Origin: Pantanalinema sp.
GTDB taxonomy: Bacteria; Cyanobacteriota; Sericytochromatia; S15B-MN24; UBA4093
Length of the DNA: 64,000 nucleotides
Direction: 5' to 3'
Assembly: GCA_036704125.1 (NCBI GenBank)
Contig: DATNQI010000062.1
Location: 1-64,000 of the forward strand
Below the pieces are notes generated by a model. That model saw nothing but the letters and a program-made list of their open reading frames with translations. It was not told the origin of the DNA and searched no databases. The translations under genes were made by a program, and so were the position numbers. Positions 8,127 to 17,597 of the stretch are shown piece after piece. Position 1 is the stretch's first letter; every line of letters starts with the position of its first letter.

Positions 8127-10241
8127 TTGGAAACCTCGGCTAAGCGCACAACTGCGCCCGATTCCGTTGGCCCTGCGGAAACCTCGGTTGCTTCCATGAT
8201 CGAAGACGCGCCGGCCACGTCCCGCCGTCGTCCGACCCGCGCCGCGCAAGCCCGCGCCGCCGCAGCAGCCGCCCAGACCGCCACCGCGGAGCCCGTTGCG
8301 ACCCCCGCCGCTTCCGCCGAAGCCGAAGCCGCCCCCGTCACGGCCCGCACCCGCCCCGCTCGCGAGCCCCGTACCCGCACCGCCCGATCGCGCGCCGCCA
8401 CGGCCCCCGAAGCCTCGATCGAGGTCGCCCCCAGCGCCCCTCAGCCCGAGGCCGCCATCGAGGCCGTCGTCGAACCCGCCCGCGCAGCCGCCGTCGCGTC
8501 GACCGAGACCGCCCCCGCGGTGCGCGAGCCCCGCCACGAGCGCCACGAGCGTCGTGACCGCCGCGATCGCCAGCCCCGCGAGCAGGGGGAGCGCCAGGAG
8601 CGCCAGCCCCGCGAGCAAGGCGAGCGTCACGAGCGCCAGCCCCGCGAGCAGGGCGAGCGTCACGAGCGCCAGCCCCGCGAGCAAGGCGAGCGTCAGGAGC
8701 GCCAGCCCCGCGAGCAAGGCGAGCGTCACGAGCGCCAGCCCCGCGAGCAGGGGCAGGATCGCCAGGCCTTCCGCGAGCGCGACCAGCGCCAGCGCGAGCA
8801 GCGCCACCGGGATCAGCGCGACCAGCAGCGCGGCCAGCGCGACCAGCAGCGCCGGGGCCCCCAGCAGGGCTTCATGCGCGAGGACAGCCGCGGAAACCGC
8901 GCCACCGAGCGCGAGATCCGCGAGATGCGCGAGGCCCGCGAGTTCCAGGAGGCCTTGATGGCCGAGCGGGGCCAGGAGCAGGGCGCCCTTCCCGAGGTCG
9001 ACGTCGCCGCCCTCGACACCATGGACATGGCGGACCTGTTCGAGCTCGCTCGCCAGTTCAACATCTTCAACTATCGCCGCCTGCGCCGGCACGAGCTGAT
9101 CTACCGGATCATGCAGACGCAGACCGACAAGACGGGCACCATCCACGCCAGGGGCGTGCTCGAGATCCAGCCCGAGGGGTACGGCTACCTGCGGGTCTCC
9201 CAGTACCTGCCCTCGCCGGACGACATCTTCGTCTCCCAGACCCAGATCCGCCGCTTCGACCTGTGGGCCGGCGACGTGATCGAGGCCCAGGTCCGCGCTC
9301 CCAAGGAGGGCGAGAAGTACTTCGCCCTGGTCAAGGTCGAGACCGTCAACGAGCAACCGGGGGACTCCAACTACCACCGGATCCCCTTCGAGAACCTGAC
9401 GCCCATCTACCCCTGCGAGCGCCTCAAGCTCGAGACCACCGGGACCAACCTGTCCATGCGCCTCATGGACCTGTTCAACCCGCTCGGCAAGGGCCAGCGC
9501 GCCCTGATCGTCTCGCCGCCCAAGGCCGGTAAGACCACCCTGCTCAAGCAGGTCGCCAACTCCATCTCCGAGAACCACCCCGAGGTCCACCTCATCGCCC
9601 TGCTGGTCGACGAGCGCCCCGAGGAGGTCACGGACATGCAGCGCTCGATCAACGGCGAGGTCGTGGCCTCGACCTTCGACGAGCTGCCCGAGAACCACAT
9701 CCGCGTCGCCGAGCTCGTCATGGAGAAGGCCAAGCGTCAGGTGGAGCAGGGCAAGGACGTGGTCATCCTGCTCGACTCGATCACCCGCCTGGCCCGCGCC
9801 TACAACTCGGCGATGCCGCCCTCGGGCCGCACCCTGTCGGGGGGTCTCGACCCCAACGCCATGCACAAGCCCAAGCGCTTCTTCGGCGCGGCGCGCAAGC
9901 TGGAGCGCTCGGGAAGCCTGACCATCATCGCCACCGCGCTGGTCGACACCGGCTCGCGCATGGACGAGGTCATCTACGAAGAGTTCAAGGGGACCGGCAA
10001 CTCGGAGCTCACGCTCGACCGCAGGCTCGCCGATCGCCGGATCTTCCCGGCCATCGACATCAAGCGCAGCAGCACCCGAAAGGAAGAGCTCCTGCTCACG
10101 CCCGAGGAGCTGCGAAAGCAGCGCATCCTGCGCAAGACGATGGACGCCGGGGACACCGCCGAGGTCACGGAGTTCCTGGCGGACCGGCTCAGCCGCACCA
10201 AGTCCAACGCGGAGTTCCTGATGGCCATCAGCGACTCCTAG
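8127..10241 (+). CDS. rho: Transcription termination factor Rho with long disordered N-terminal extension
   Basis: A hexameric RNA-dependent ATPase that ends transcription. At 704 residues it is about 280 longer than E. coli Rho. Residues 1-250 are an Ala/Pro- then Arg/Glu/Gln-rich low-complexity region holding five full 11-residue repeats ([11 protein letters not shown] type, about 149-211). Then come the Rho N domain ([18 protein letters not shown]), the RNA-binding fold ([14 protein letters not shown]), Walker [11 protein letters not shown] (about 465), Walker [18 protein letters not shown] and [17 protein letters not shown]. The TTG at 8127 is the first start after an in-frame stop; an ATG at 8196 is the alternative. 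Arg-rich extensions occur in Rho of other GC-rich bacteria and bind RNA. Confidence 0.93.
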   Translation: METSAKRTTAPDSVGPAETSVASMIEDAPATSRRRPTRAAQARAAAAAAQTATAEPVATPAASAEAEAAPVTARTRPAREPRTRTARSRAATAPEASIEVAPSAPQPEAAIEAVVEPARAAAVASTETAPAVREPRHERHERRDRRDRQPREQGERQERQPREQGERHERQPREQGERHERQPREQGERQERQPREQGERHERQPREQGQDRQAFRERDQRQREQRHRDQRDQQRGQRDQQRRGPQQGFMREDSRGNRATEREIREMREAREFQEALMAERGQEQGALPEVDVAALDTMDMADLFELARQFNIFNYRRLRRHELIYRIMQTQTDKTGTIHARGVLEIQPEGYGYLRVSQYLPSPDDIFVSQTQIRRFDLWAGDVIEAQVRAPKEGEKYFALVKVETVNEQPGDSNYHRIPFENLTPIYPCERLKLETTGTNLSMRLMDLFNPLGKGQRALIVSPPKAGKTTLLKQVANSISENHPEVHLIALLVDERPEEVTDMQRSINGEVVASTFDELPENHIRVAELVMEKAKRQVEQGKDVVILLDSITRLARAYNSAMPPSGRTLSGGLDPNAMHKPKRFFGAARKLERSGSLTIIATALVDTGSRMDEVIYEEFKGTGNSELTLDRRLADRRIFPAIDIKRSSTRKEELLLTPEELRKQRILRKTMDAGDTAEVTEFLADRLSRTKSNAEFLMAISDS
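8571..8762 (+). repeat. 33-bp tandem coding repeats in rho
   Basis: Five complete 33-bp units (8571-8603, 8604-8636, 8637-8669, 8670-8702, 8703-8735) and a partial sixth, each starting CAGCCCCGCGAGCA. Each encodes QPREQGER(H/Q)ER. The units are in frame, so copy-number change would alter extension length without frameshift. Confidence 0.9.
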
Positions 10242-10245
10242 CCAG

Positions 10246-10277
10246 AGCCCCCGGCATCGCCGGGGGCTTAACTTTTG
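10246..10277 (+). terminator. Rho-gene terminator
   Basis: A 10-bp perfect stem AGCCCCCGGC / GCCGGGGGCT (10246-10255 with 10259-10268, loop ATC) followed by TTAACTTTTGG. It begins 4 nt after the rho stop. Confidence 0.85.
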
Positions 10278-10320
10278 GATACAAAGCAGCCTGGAGCATG
10301 TAACAAAACGATTCCTTCGA

Positions 10321-10375
10321 GCCGCCGGCAGCGGCCAAAACGCGAAAAATACCTGGTTTTGTTAGATGCTCTTTA
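10321..10375 (+). promoter_or_regulatory. Hairpin plus GTTTTGT/GCTCTT element, copy a
   Basis: A small hairpin (GCCGC/GCGGC, 10321-10335) is followed after about 20 nt by GTTTTGTTAGATGCTCTT (10356-10373). Very similar arrangements lie before cpaB (20699-20752) and at the start of the large lipoprotein (43695-43738). It lies in the presumed 5' leader of the LysM/M23 gene. Its function is unknown. Confidence 0.4.
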
Positions 10376-10394
10376 CATTCAAGAGGGGGTTCCC

Positions 10395-11885
10395 GTGCCG
10401 CAGCCAACGACGCAAGAACGTAACCAAGCCGAATCGCCCGAGATCTCGGCTTTCCGCTACACCGCGTCGTCAGAGAGCGAGCCCCTCACCCCGCTCAATC
10501 TCAACGGCCTGCGCTTCGCTACCACCCGCAAGACCCTCTCGGACAGGCTCCTGAGCGGCATCCGCTTCCTGGTGAGCGTGCCCCCCAGGCCCGTCGCGGA
10601 GCCCGAGCCCAGCGAGGCGCACAGCGGGGATCTAGGGGTCTTCCGCTACCAGATCCCCCTGGCCGAGTACCGGGATCGCCGCCGGGCGAGCGCTGCGATT
10701 GGCCGCCGCGTCGCCCTGGTGGGGGGCCTCGCCGTCTCCATCCCCCTGCTCGCCCTCATGGCCTGGAAGAACCTTCCCGCCCAGCACACCCCCGCGCCCC
10801 CGAAGGCCGCGATCGCCCCGGTGAGCGCAAGCATCCTCGGTCCCGAGCAGCCGCAGGCCGCGCAGGCCCCGGCCGGCACGCCCGAGAAGCCCGCCCGGGC
10901 GAACGTCGTGCCGGGCCCGGCGCGTGCTCAGGCGGCCTCCGTCCCCTCCGTCCCCATGGTCCTCGCGCCGACCACGACCTATCGCGTCGCCGCCGGCGAC
11001 ACGATCTCGGAGATCGCGAAGGCCCACCACATCACGCGCCGCGCGCTGCGCGACATCAACGGCCTCGGCAAGGAAAGCCACCTCAAGGTCGGCCAGGCGC
11101 TGCTCATCCCCTCGGCGCTCGACGCGGCCAAGCCTCAGGCCTCGGTCCTTTCGACCCAGGGCGAGCTGGCCCGGCACGAGGCCGGCGGCGCTCGCGCCGA
11201 GACGAAGGCCCCGGAGCAGCGCGCGGACCGAGCGCAGGCCGACGCCTCCGCGGACAAGCCTAGGAAGAAGCGCACTCGCCGCACCAGCCACGTCATCCAG
11301 GAGGGCGACACCCTCTCGGGGATCGCGGACAAGTACGATCTGCGGGTCTCGGACATCGTCGAGGCCAACGACATCGACTTCCACACCCGCCTCAAGATCG
11401 GCCGCAAGATCGTCATCCCGCCGACCCCCCAGGTGGAGGACGAGGGCCGCAGCTACCGTCAGCGCGACAAGCGCAAGGTGGCGAGCCGCGGCCTGCTGGG
11501 CGATCTCGGCCGCGCGATCGGCAAGCGCTATCTCTGGCCGACCGCCGGCCGCCTGTCGAGCGGCTTCGGCTACCGCGGCGACCACTTCCACTCCGGGCTG
11601 GACATCACCAACCACGTGGGCGCTCCCATCCAGGCCTCGAAGGCCGGTGTGGTCGTCTCGGCGGGCTGGGACGGCGCCTACGGCAAGACCGTGGACGTGC
11701 GCCACCCCAACGGGGTCGTCACCCGCTACGCCCACTGCTCCAAGATCATGGTGAACCCGGGCGATCGCGTCGAGCGCGGGGAGACCATCGCCCTGGTGGG
11801 CGAGACCGGCCGCGCCACCGGCCCGCACGTCCACTACGAGGTCCGGATCAACGGCCGTCCGGTGGACCCCAAGAAGTTCATTTGA
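10395..11885 (+). CDS. LysM-domain M23 metallopeptidase (cell wall hydrolase, NlpD/EnvC-like)
   Basis: A 496-residue membrane-attached peptidoglycan protein. After a cytosolic segment, one membrane helix (VALVGGLAVSIPLLALMAW, about residues 111-130) leads to a periplasmic Ala/Pro-rich linker, two LysM domains (YRVAAGDTISEIAKAHHI... and HVIQEGDTLSGIADKYDL...) and a C-terminal M23 domain. Zn/catalytic marks are HSGLDI, HPNGVVTRYAH and GRATGPHVHYEV, so it may be active rather than a degenerate activator. The GTG at 10395 is chosen because AGAGGGGG lies 5 nt upstream; the earlier TTG at 10275 lies in the rho terminator. Its 3' end overlaps the convergent histidine kinase by 8 bp. Confidence 0.88.
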   Translation: MPQPTTQERNQAESPEISAFRYTASSESEPLTPLNLNGLRFATTRKTLSDRLLSGIRFLVSVPPRPVAEPEPSEAHSGDLGVFRYQIPLAEYRDRRRASAAIGRRVALVGGLAVSIPLLALMAWKNLPAQHTPAPPKAAIAPVSASILGPEQPQAAQAPAGTPEKPARANVVPGPARAQAASVPSVPMVLAPTTTYRVAAGDTISEIAKAHHITRRALRDINGLGKESHLKVGQALLIPSALDAAKPQASVLSTQGELARHEAGGARAETKAPEQRADRAQADASADKPRKKRTRRTSHVIQEGDTLSGIADKYDLRVSDIVEANDIDFHTRLKIGRKIVIPPTPQVEDEGRSYRQRDKRKVASRGLLGDLGRAIGKRYLWPTAGRLSSGFGYRGDHFHSGLDITNHVGAPIQASKAGVVVSAGWDGAYGKTVDVRHPNGVVTRYAHCSKIMVNPGDRVERGETIALVGETGRATGPHVHYEVRINGRPVDPKKFI

Positions 11886-14220
11886 CCGAAGCCGCAAGGG
11901 GCGGCGCCGCAGGCGCCTGATCGGCGCTCAGGGGAAGCGTGAACCAGAACGTGCTCCCCTCCCCCACCTTGCTCAGGACGCCGATCGCGCCGCGATGGGC
12001 CTCGACGATGGCCTTTCCGATGCTGAGGCCGAGCCCGGCTCCCCCCTTGACGTTGCCCGCCTCCAGCTGGCCGAAGGGCCTGAACAGCTTGGGCAGGTCG
12101 TTCGCCGGGATCCCCCGCCCGCGGTCGATCACCTCGCAGCGCAGGCGATCCCCGTCGACCGAGGCGCGCAGGGTGATGTGCGCGCCGCGGGGACTGAACT
12201 TGATGGCGTTCTGCAGCAGGTTCAGGACGACGCGCTCGATCCGCCGGCAGTCCATGGGGACCAACAAGGAGGCGGGCACGACCTCGAGATCGAGCACCAG
12301 CTGGCCCTCCTCGGCCTGCGGCCTGAGGCTGCTCGCGACCTCTTGCAGCAGAGCGCCGAAATCCACCGGGGCGAGGTTGAGGCGGAAGGCCCCGGCCTCG
12401 ATGGTCGCGAAGTCGAGGAGATCGTCGACCAGCTGCTCGAGTCGCCGGGTTCCCCGCTGGATCTGGGCCAGGTACTCGCCCTGCGCCGGGTTGAGCGCAC
12501 CGGCGAGCCCGTCCTCCAGGAACTCGGCGAACCCCTTGATGGTGGACAGGGGGGTGCGCAGGTCGTGCGAGACGGCGTTGACGAAGCTGAGCTTGAGCCG
12601 CTCGGCCTCGATCCGCTCGGTCAGATCCGTCAGCGTCCCGATGTAGCCGACAGGCTCCTTGGCTTCCGGATCGAGCGGGGTCGCGTTACCGTAGACCCAG
12701 ACGAAGGAGCCGTCCGGGCGCAGGAAGCGGTACTCGCTCGAGAACTCCGCGCCCGCCGCCACTGCCGCCGCCCACTCGGCGAGGACCCGAGCGCGATCGA
12801 GCGGGTGCAGGGCGTCGCGCCATCCCGCCCCCAGCGCCTGGGCTTCGGAGATGCCCGTCAAGAAGCACCAGCGCTCGTTGACGAAGACGCACGCCCCGCC
12901 CGCGTCGGTCATGAAGATCCCCACCGGCACCCGCATGGCCACCGTCCGAAAGCGATGCTCGCTTTCTCTCAAGCGATCCTCCATCCGCTTGTGTTCCCGA
13001 AAGTCCCGAGCGACGCCGATCAGGCCGATGACCTCGCCCCGGGCGTCGCGCAGGGGGGCTGCGCTGTAGTCGATAGGAAGCAGGCTCCCGTCGCGCCGCT
13101 GCAGGGCGGCCTGGAGGGTGGCGTACCCCGCGTCGTAGACCTCCACGATCGCCGCGGCCACCCGGGGACGGTCCGCCTCCCTGAAGAAGCTCAGAGCCTG
13201 CCTGTTCTCGATCTCGGCGTCCGGGTAGGCGGATGTCTCCGCGAACTTGCGGTTCCAGCGGACCAGGCGGCCTGTGCGGTCGAGGATGACGACCATGTCC
13301 GGGATCTCCTGGAGGATGGTCTCGATGGTGGCGAGCGACTCCTTCAGGCCTCGTTCCGCCTGCTTCCGTCGCTCCTCGACCACCGCCAGCACGAGGGCGG
13401 TGAGCGACAGCACGACCACGTAGACCGCGAACAGCATCAGGGCCTCCTGGATCCCCCGACCCGCGAAGGGCCCCTGGCCCATGAGCGCCCCTGTCAGCGC
13501 GAAGGCGAAGACGAGGACGGTGGTCGAGACCGCCCCGCGAAGGCCGTGCGAGAGACTCAACCAGAGCACGAAGGGCAGCGGGAGGAAGGCGAGGGGCAAG
13601 GCGCGGGGGTTGAAGAAGACGAGGACCAGAACCAGCCCCAGCGGCAGGAAGCGAAGCAGAAGCGACCCCACGTACCTCGCGTCCACGCGCCCCCCCCACC
13701 AGGCGAGCAGGAAAGGGGTGGCGACGAGCACGCCGGTGACGTCCCCGAGCCACCACGTCAACCAGGTCCAGCCGTAGGCGGACCAAGGCGTCAGGCCCGC
13801 CGCACTCAGGACCGCGATCCCCACCGTCGCATTCAGGAGGCACGTCCCGAAGGCGAGCGGGCCGCCGAAGAGCAGGACGCTCCGGACGTCGTTGAAGATC
13901 CCGCCGAAGCGGCGCAGCCACCAGGCCCCCAGGAGCGCCTGGAGGGTCGCTCCCGAGGCGATCGCAGCCCCGATCAACACGGCAGGGACGAGCCCGCTGC
14001 CGGCGAGAACCCCGACGTTGAGCGCGAGCGAACCCAGCCAGACGCCCGGCCAGAGACTGGCCCCGCCGGCGTAGAGCGCCGCCAGGGCGATGCCGGCCGG
14101 CAACCACAGGAACGTCACGTTGCCAGGGGGGATCGCGACGAGCTGACCGAGCCTCCCGAAGGCGTAGAAGGCGATCGCGACCGCCACGATGCTGCGCAGG
14201 CAACCGAAGGTCGGCCTCAT
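11878..14220 (-). CDS. MASE1-PAS-PAS sensor histidine kinase
   Basis: A 780-residue hybrid-less two-component sensor. Residues 1-290 form a multi-helix MASE1 membrane sensor region (GNVTFLWLPAGIALA, WPGVWLGSLALN). Two PAS domains follow (about 300-415 and 420-540; RNRKFAET-type and FVNERWCFLTGIS). HisKA has VSHDLRTPLSTIKGF with the phospho-His near residue 556. The HATPase domain has the N box LLQNAIKFSPRG, G1 DRGRGIP and G2 GGAGLGLSI. No response regulator is next to it. A GAGGAGAGG RBS precedes the ATG. It is convergent with the M23 gene, sharing 8 bp. Confidence 0.9.
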   Translation of the reverse strand: MRPTFGCLRSIVAVAIAFYAFGRLGQLVAIPPGNVTFLWLPAGIALAALYAGGASLWPGVWLGSLALNVGVLAGSGLVPAVLIGAAIASGATLQALLGAWWLRRFGGIFNDVRSVLLFGGPLAFGTCLLNATVGIAVLSAAGLTPWSAYGWTWLTWWLGDVTGVLVATPFLLAWWGGRVDARYVGSLLLRFLPLGLVLVLVFFNPRALPLAFLPLPFVLWLSLSHGLRGAVSTTVLVFAFALTGALMGQGPFAGRGIQEALMLFAVYVVVLSLTALVLAVVEERRKQAERGLKESLATIETILQEIPDMVVILDRTGRLVRWNRKFAETSAYPDAEIENRQALSFFREADRPRVAAAIVEVYDAGYATLQAALQRRDGSLLPIDYSAAPLRDARGEVIGLIGVARDFREHKRMEDRLRESEHRFRTVAMRVPVGIFMTDAGGACVFVNERWCFLTGISEAQALGAGWRDALHPLDRARVLAEWAAAVAAGAEFSSEYRFLRPDGSFVWVYGNATPLDPEAKEPVGYIGTLTDLTERIEAERLKLSFVNAVSHDLRTPLSTIKGFAEFLEDGLAGALNPAQGEYLAQIQRGTRRLEQLVDDLLDFATIEAGAFRLNLAPVDFGALLQEVASSLRPQAEEGQLVLDLEVVPASLLVPMDCRRIERVVLNLLQNAIKFSPRGAHITLRASVDGDRLRCEVIDRGRGIPANDLPKLFRPFGQLEAGNVKGGAGLGLSIGKAIVEAHRGAIGVLSKVGEGSTFWFTLPLSADQAPAAPPLAASVK

Positions 14221-14356
14221 CCGCCTCTCCTCTTTGACACGCTTCGCCGGGGGTCATTCTACGCCGGGAACGCAAAGGAGACAGCAACAAGCGAAGCCAT
14301 GCCCGAAAGGAATCAGGGGCATGGCTCCGCGAGCGGCGGGGGATTCAGGTGAATTG

Positions 14357-15301
14357 CTAACGGCCGAGCGCTGCGGCGATGAGGTCCACGGCGAGCCTGG
14401 CGCTCTGGTTGCTCGCGTCGAGCAGCGGATCGACCTCGACCATGTCCAGGGATCGCACCAGGCCGGTGCGCGCGAGCTGGGCGAGGGCGAGGCGCGCCTC
14501 GCGGGCGGTCATCCCGTGCCGGGCGGGGCTCCCCACCCCGGGGGCCTCCTTCGGGTCCACGACGTCCATGTCGAAGCTGACGTGGATGCCGGCGGTGCCG
14601 TCCGAGGCGATCGCGATCGCCTCGTCCATCACCGCCTGGATCCCGCGCGCCTCGATCTCGGTCATGCGAAAGACCCTGACGCCCGCCTCGGCGATGAGCC
14701 GCTCCTCGGCCTCGTCCAGGTCCCGGGCGCCGATCAGGACGGCGTTGGCCGCCGGCACCTTGGGCGAGAAACCGCCCAGCCGGGTCAGCTCCGGTGTGCC
14801 GTGGCCCAGCGCGACGGCGAAGGGCATCCCGTGGATGTGGCCGCTGACGGTGGTGTCGGCGGTGTTGAAGTCACCGTGGGCGTCGAACCAGAGAAGGCCC
14901 AGGCGCTCTGCGCGCTCGGCGTGGACCGAGCTGACCCCGGCGATCGTGCCGATGGCGACCGAGTGGTCGCCGCCGAGAAAGACGCTGAAGGCACCTTCTC
15001 GGATCGCCTCGCGGGCGCCGTGGTAGGCGGCCTCGGCGGCCTCAGCGACCGCGGGCAGGTTCCGCAGGAGGTCCGAGTGGGGCACCGGGGAGTCGGGGAC
15101 CGGGACGTCGCCCAGGTCCTTCACCGCGACGCCGAGCCTCTCGAGGCGCCTGACGAGGCCGGCGTAGCGGATGGCCCGGGTGGCGAGGCCCGAGCCGCGG
15201 CGCGGCGCCCCGAGGTCGAAGGGAATTCCGACGATGGCGGCCGCGAGCGCGGCCTGGGAAGCAAGACGGTTTTCAAGCTGCGGTGACTGGTGGCCAGTCA
15301 T
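14357..15301 (-). CDS. rocF: Arginase/ureohydrolase family protein
   Basis: Hydrolyses arginine to ornithine and urea, using two Mn ions. The 314-residue length fits. Metal-binding motifs are all present: [11 protein letters not shown] (about residue 110), WFDAHGDFN (about 141) and SFDMDVVDP (about 243). [11 protein letters not shown] matches the substrate loop of true arginases, but agmatinase-like specificity cannot be excluded. GGAGAGGA upstream of 15301 is the RBS. It is transcribed alone and divergently from nadA. A role in nitrogen supply or polyamine routes is likely. Confidence 0.88.
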   Translation of the reverse strand: MTGHQSPQLENRLASQAALAAAIVGIPFDLGAPRRGSGLATRAIRYAGLVRRLERLGVAVKDLGDVPVPDSPVPHSDLLRNLPAVAEAAEAAYHGAREAIREGAFSVFLGGDHSVAIGTIAGVSSVHAERAERLGLLWFDAHGDFNTADTTVSGHIHGMPFAVALGHGTPELTRLGGFSPKVPAANAVLIGARDLDEAEERLIAEAGVRVFRMTEIEARGIQAVMDEAIAIASDGTAGIHVSFDMDVVDPKEAPGVGSPARHGMTAREARLALAQLARTGLVRSLDMVEVDPLLDASNQSARLAVDLIAAALGR

Positions 15302-15533
15302 AAAATCCTCTCCAAGATCCTCATCATCGAGGCTTTGCTGGAATCATTCTAACCGCCATTGTACACCGAGCCCCCATGCCCTGTCTCGCCCGCCGCGCGC
15401 GATCCGCGCAGGGGGATGCGCCCGGACAGGCGCCGAGCGACCAAAAGCGCGGCTAAATGAGGTAGAATTCAAGATCGTAGCAATCGGGATCAAAGATCGG
15501 CGCGAACGCCGGCCCCCAGGAGAATCAAACGCC

Positions 15534-16490
15534 ATGCAGACGACCACCGCCCCCATCGATCCGAGGCTCGACCTCTTCGAGGCCATCGACGCCCTCAAGC
15601 GCGAGCGCAACGCCATCATCCTGGCCCACTACTATCAGGAGGCCGACATCCAGGACGTCGCCGACTTCCTGGGCGACAGCCTCGCGCTCGCCCAGGCCGC
15701 CGAGAAGACCGACGCGGCGGTGATCGTGTTCGCGGGCGTCCACTTCATGGCCGAGACCGCCAAGATCCTCAACCCGAACAAGACGGTCCTCTTGCCCGAT
15801 CTCGCCGCGGGGTGCAGCCTCGCCGAGAGCTGCCCGGCCGAGGGCCTCCAGGCGCTCAAGGACCGCCACCCCGACCACGTGGTCGTCTCGTACATCAACT
15901 GCACCGCCGAGGTCAAGGCGATCAGCGACTACATCGTGACCTCGAGCAACGCCCTCAAGATCATCCGCTCCATCCCCGAGGACCAGGGGATCATCTTCGC
16001 CCCCGACCGCAACCTGGGCCGCTACCTCGTCAAGGAGACCGGCCGCGACATGATCCTCTGGCAGGGCAGCTGCATCGTCCACGAGACCTTCTCGGCCCGC
16101 AAGATCCACGCCCTCAAGCTGGAGCACCCGGGCTCGTTGATCCTGGCGCACCCCGAGTGCGAGGACCCCGTCCTCGCCATCTCGGACGTGGTGGGCTCGA
16201 CCAGCGCCCTGCTCAACTACGTCAAGGACCACCCCGACGGCACCTACATCGTCGCCACCGAGCCGGGCATCATCCACCAGATGCAGAAGGCCTCTCCCCA
16301 GGCCACCCTGGTCCCGGCCCCTCCCGAGGAGGGCACCTGCGCCTGCAACGAGTGCCCCCACATGAAGCTCAACACCCTGGAGAAGCTCTACCTCTGCCTG
16401 CGCGACATGCAGCCCGAGATCACCATGGACGAGGCCCTGCGCGTCCAGGCCCTCAAGCCCATCAAGAAGATGCTCGAGCTCAGCAAGTAG
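15534..16490 (+). CDS. nadA: Quinolinate synthase A
   Basis: Condenses iminoaspartate and dihydroxyacetone phosphate to quinolinate in NAD synthesis. The 318-residue protein carries Cys residues expected to hold a [4Fe-4S] cluster: [20 protein letters not shown] and the C-terminal [21 protein letters not shown] region. [21 protein letters not shown] is the family N-terminal signature. The ATG at 15534 is preferred, with AGGAGA upstream; a longer frame from 15171 covers the intergenic and arginase start and is not real. nadB and nadC are not in this window. Confidence 0.95.
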   Translation: MQTTTAPIDPRLDLFEAIDALKRERNAIILAHYYQEADIQDVADFLGDSLALAQAAEKTDAAVIVFAGVHFMAETAKILNPNKTVLLPDLAAGCSLAESCPAEGLQALKDRHPDHVVVSYINCTAEVKAISDYIVTSSNALKIIRSIPEDQGIIFAPDRNLGRYLVKETGRDMILWQGSCIVHETFSARKIHALKLEHPGSLILAHPECEDPVLAISDVVGSTSALLNYVKDHPDGTYIVATEPGIIHQMQKASPQATLVPAPPEEGTCACNECPHMKLNTLEKLYLCLRDMQPEITMDEALRVQALKPIKKMLELSK

Positions 16491-16500
16491 GCTTGTTCAA

Positions 16501-16539
16501 GGCAGGCGCCCCCGCCGTTGCGGGGGCGCCTGCCTTTTG
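16501..16539 (+). terminator. nadA terminator
   Basis: A 15-bp perfect stem GGCAGGCGCCCCCGC (16501-16515) with 16520-16534, loop CGTT, followed by TTTTGCT. It is a classical intrinsic terminator placed 11 nt after the nadA stop and facing the convergent phosphatase gene. Confidence 0.92.
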
Positions 16540-16551
16540 CTGTGGGCGGGG

Positions 16552-17046
16552 CTAGAGGGACGTGAGGCGCAGGCCCTTCTCGGCGGCGATGTGCGCGAGC
16601 AAGCCCTTGCAGGCCTCTTCGACCAGGTCGTAGACGTGGTCGAAGCCCTCGGGGCCCCCGAAGTACGGATCCGGCACGTCGGAGAGGCCGCGCGCCGGGG
16701 CGAAGTCCATCATCCTCACGACCTGCGCGCGGGTCTTGCGCAGCGGATCCAGGTCGCGGATGTCGGTGAAGTTCCGGGTGTCCATGGCGACCACGTAGTC
16801 GTGGTCGTCCAGGTCCTCGATCTGGATCTGGCGGGCGCGCTGCAGCGAGATGTCGAGGCCGCGATCGCGCGCCACCCGCAAGGAGCCCTCGTGCGGCGGC
16901 TTTCCCACGTGCCAGTTGCCCGTCCCCGCCGAGTCGATTTCAAAGCGCTCGGAAAGACCGGCCTGGGTCACCAGGTGGCGGAAGATCCCCTCGCCCAGGG
17001 GCGAGCGGCAGATGTTCCCGAGACAGACGAAGATGACGTTGATCAT
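16552..17046 (-). CDS. Low-molecular-weight protein-tyrosine phosphatase
   Basis: A 164-residue LMW-PTP. The catalytic P-loop is VCLGNICRSPLGE (nucleophile Cys8, Arg14) and the general acid is Asp in DVPDPYFGG. Such enzymes reverse tyrosine phosphorylation in polysaccharide export or stress responses. The start at 17046 follows GGAGG and is preceded by an extended -10 (TGC-TATATT, minus strand of 17064-17072). A much longer reading frame reaching 17529 runs antisense to the globin gene and is rejected. No tyrosine kinase gene is adjacent. Confidence 0.92.
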   Translation of the reverse strand: MINVIFVCLGNICRSPLGEGIFRHLVTQAGLSERFEIDSAGTGNWHVGKPPHEGSLRVARDRGLDISLQRARQIQIEDLDDHDYVVAMDTRNFTDIRDLDPLRKTRAQVVRMMDFAPARGLSDVPDPYFGGPEGFDHVYDLVEEACKGLLAHIAAEKGLRLTSL

Positions 17047-17063
17047 GGCGACCTCCGCCCCCC

Positions 17064-17097
17064 AATATAGCAGGGCCGCATCTGGTAAACTGGGCCT
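17064..17097. promoter_or_regulatory. Back-to-back promoters of phosphatase and globin
   Basis: Minus strand: extended -10 TGC-TATATT ending at 17064, about 11 nt of leader with GGAGG before the phosphatase. Plus strand: TAAACT (17086-17091) preceded by TGG, only 6 nt before the globin ATG at 17098, suggesting a leaderless mRNA. The two promoters overlap within 50 bp. Confidence 0.5.
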
Positions 17098-17511
17098 ATG
17101 ATCACGAACCTGTACGAAGCCATCGGCGGCGACGAGACGATCCGGCGGCTGGTGAACGCCTTCTACCCGCGCGTGGCGGCCGATCCGGACCTTTCGCCCA
17201 TCTTCCCGGAGGACCTCACCGAGACCGTCGAGAAGCAGCGCCTCTTCCTGACGCAGTTCCTCGGGGGGCCGCCCCTCTACACCCAGACCCACGGCAACCC
17301 GCGCATGCGCGCGCGCCACCTGCCCTTCGAGATCACCCCGACCCGGCGCGAGGCGTGGCTGCGAACCATGGCGGCTGCCATGGACGAGATCGGCCTGGCA
17401 GGAGAGCCGCGCGAGGAGTTCTTCGAGCGCCTGAGGCTCACGGCCCACCACATGGAGAACTCCCCCGAGCCCACCTCCCCGCCCCCCGGTGGGGTGGGCT
17501 CGGGGGGATAA
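17098..17511 (+). CDS. Group II truncated hemoglobin (trHbO-like)
   Basis: A heme protein that binds O2 or NO, in a 137-residue chain. Marks of group II truncated globins are the start LYEAIGGDETIRRLV, Tyr23 at B10, GGPPLYTQTHG, proximal His74 in RARHLPF, and Trp87 (G8) in REAWLRTM. The globin fold ends near residue 121; the remaining PEPTSPPPGGVGSGG tail is encoded by a G/C-rich inverted repeat and is probably not part of the fold. No Shine-Dalgarno is seen; the -10-like TAAACT is 6 nt before the ATG. Confidence 0.9.
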   Translation: MITNLYEAIGGDETIRRLVNAFYPRVAADPDLSPIFPEDLTETVEKQRLFLTQFLGGPPLYTQTHGNPRMRARHLPFEITPTRREAWLRTMAAAMDEIGLAGEPREEFFERLRLTAHHMENSPEPTSPPPGGVGSGG

Positions 17512-17524
17512 AATCACGCTCCTT
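17462..17524. repeat. G-rich inverted repeat, copy 1
   Basis: An inverted repeat (CCCCCGAGCCCACC at 17462-17475 with its complement up to 17507) overlaps the globin 3' end and is followed by GGGGGGATAAAATCA. The last motif recurs at 57443-57457, and AGGGGTGGGGGGAT is shared between 57437-57450 and the minus strand of 17556-17569. It looks like a dispersed intergenic repeat that also serves as terminator. Confidence 0.55.
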
Positions 17525-17572
17525 GCCATCTTGGTGAGGGGCTCGGAGCGATCGAGATCCCCCCACCCCTAG

Positions 17573-17595
17573 CCCCGCCCCACCGGGGGGCGGGG
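17573..17595. terminator. Hairpin between convergent globin and esterase
   Basis: A 9-bp stem CCCCGCCCC (17573-17581) with 17587-17595 directly next to the esterase stop. There is no clear T-tract. It is part of the same G-rich repeat block. Confidence 0.5.
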
Positions 17596-17597
17596 GA

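Noticed and set aside
8571-8762. Possible CRISPR array
   Set aside because: The 33-bp units are directly adjacent without spacers, are in frame inside rho and code for a peptide repeat.
10350-10380. Sigma54 promoter (TGG ... TGC)
   Set aside because: Spacing between the GG and GC pairs is 11 instead of 10 and the flanking consensus is absent.
16552-17529. 325-codon version of the LMW phosphatase
   Set aside because: The first 161 codons run antisense to the globin; the RBS and the catalytic loop fix the start at 17046.
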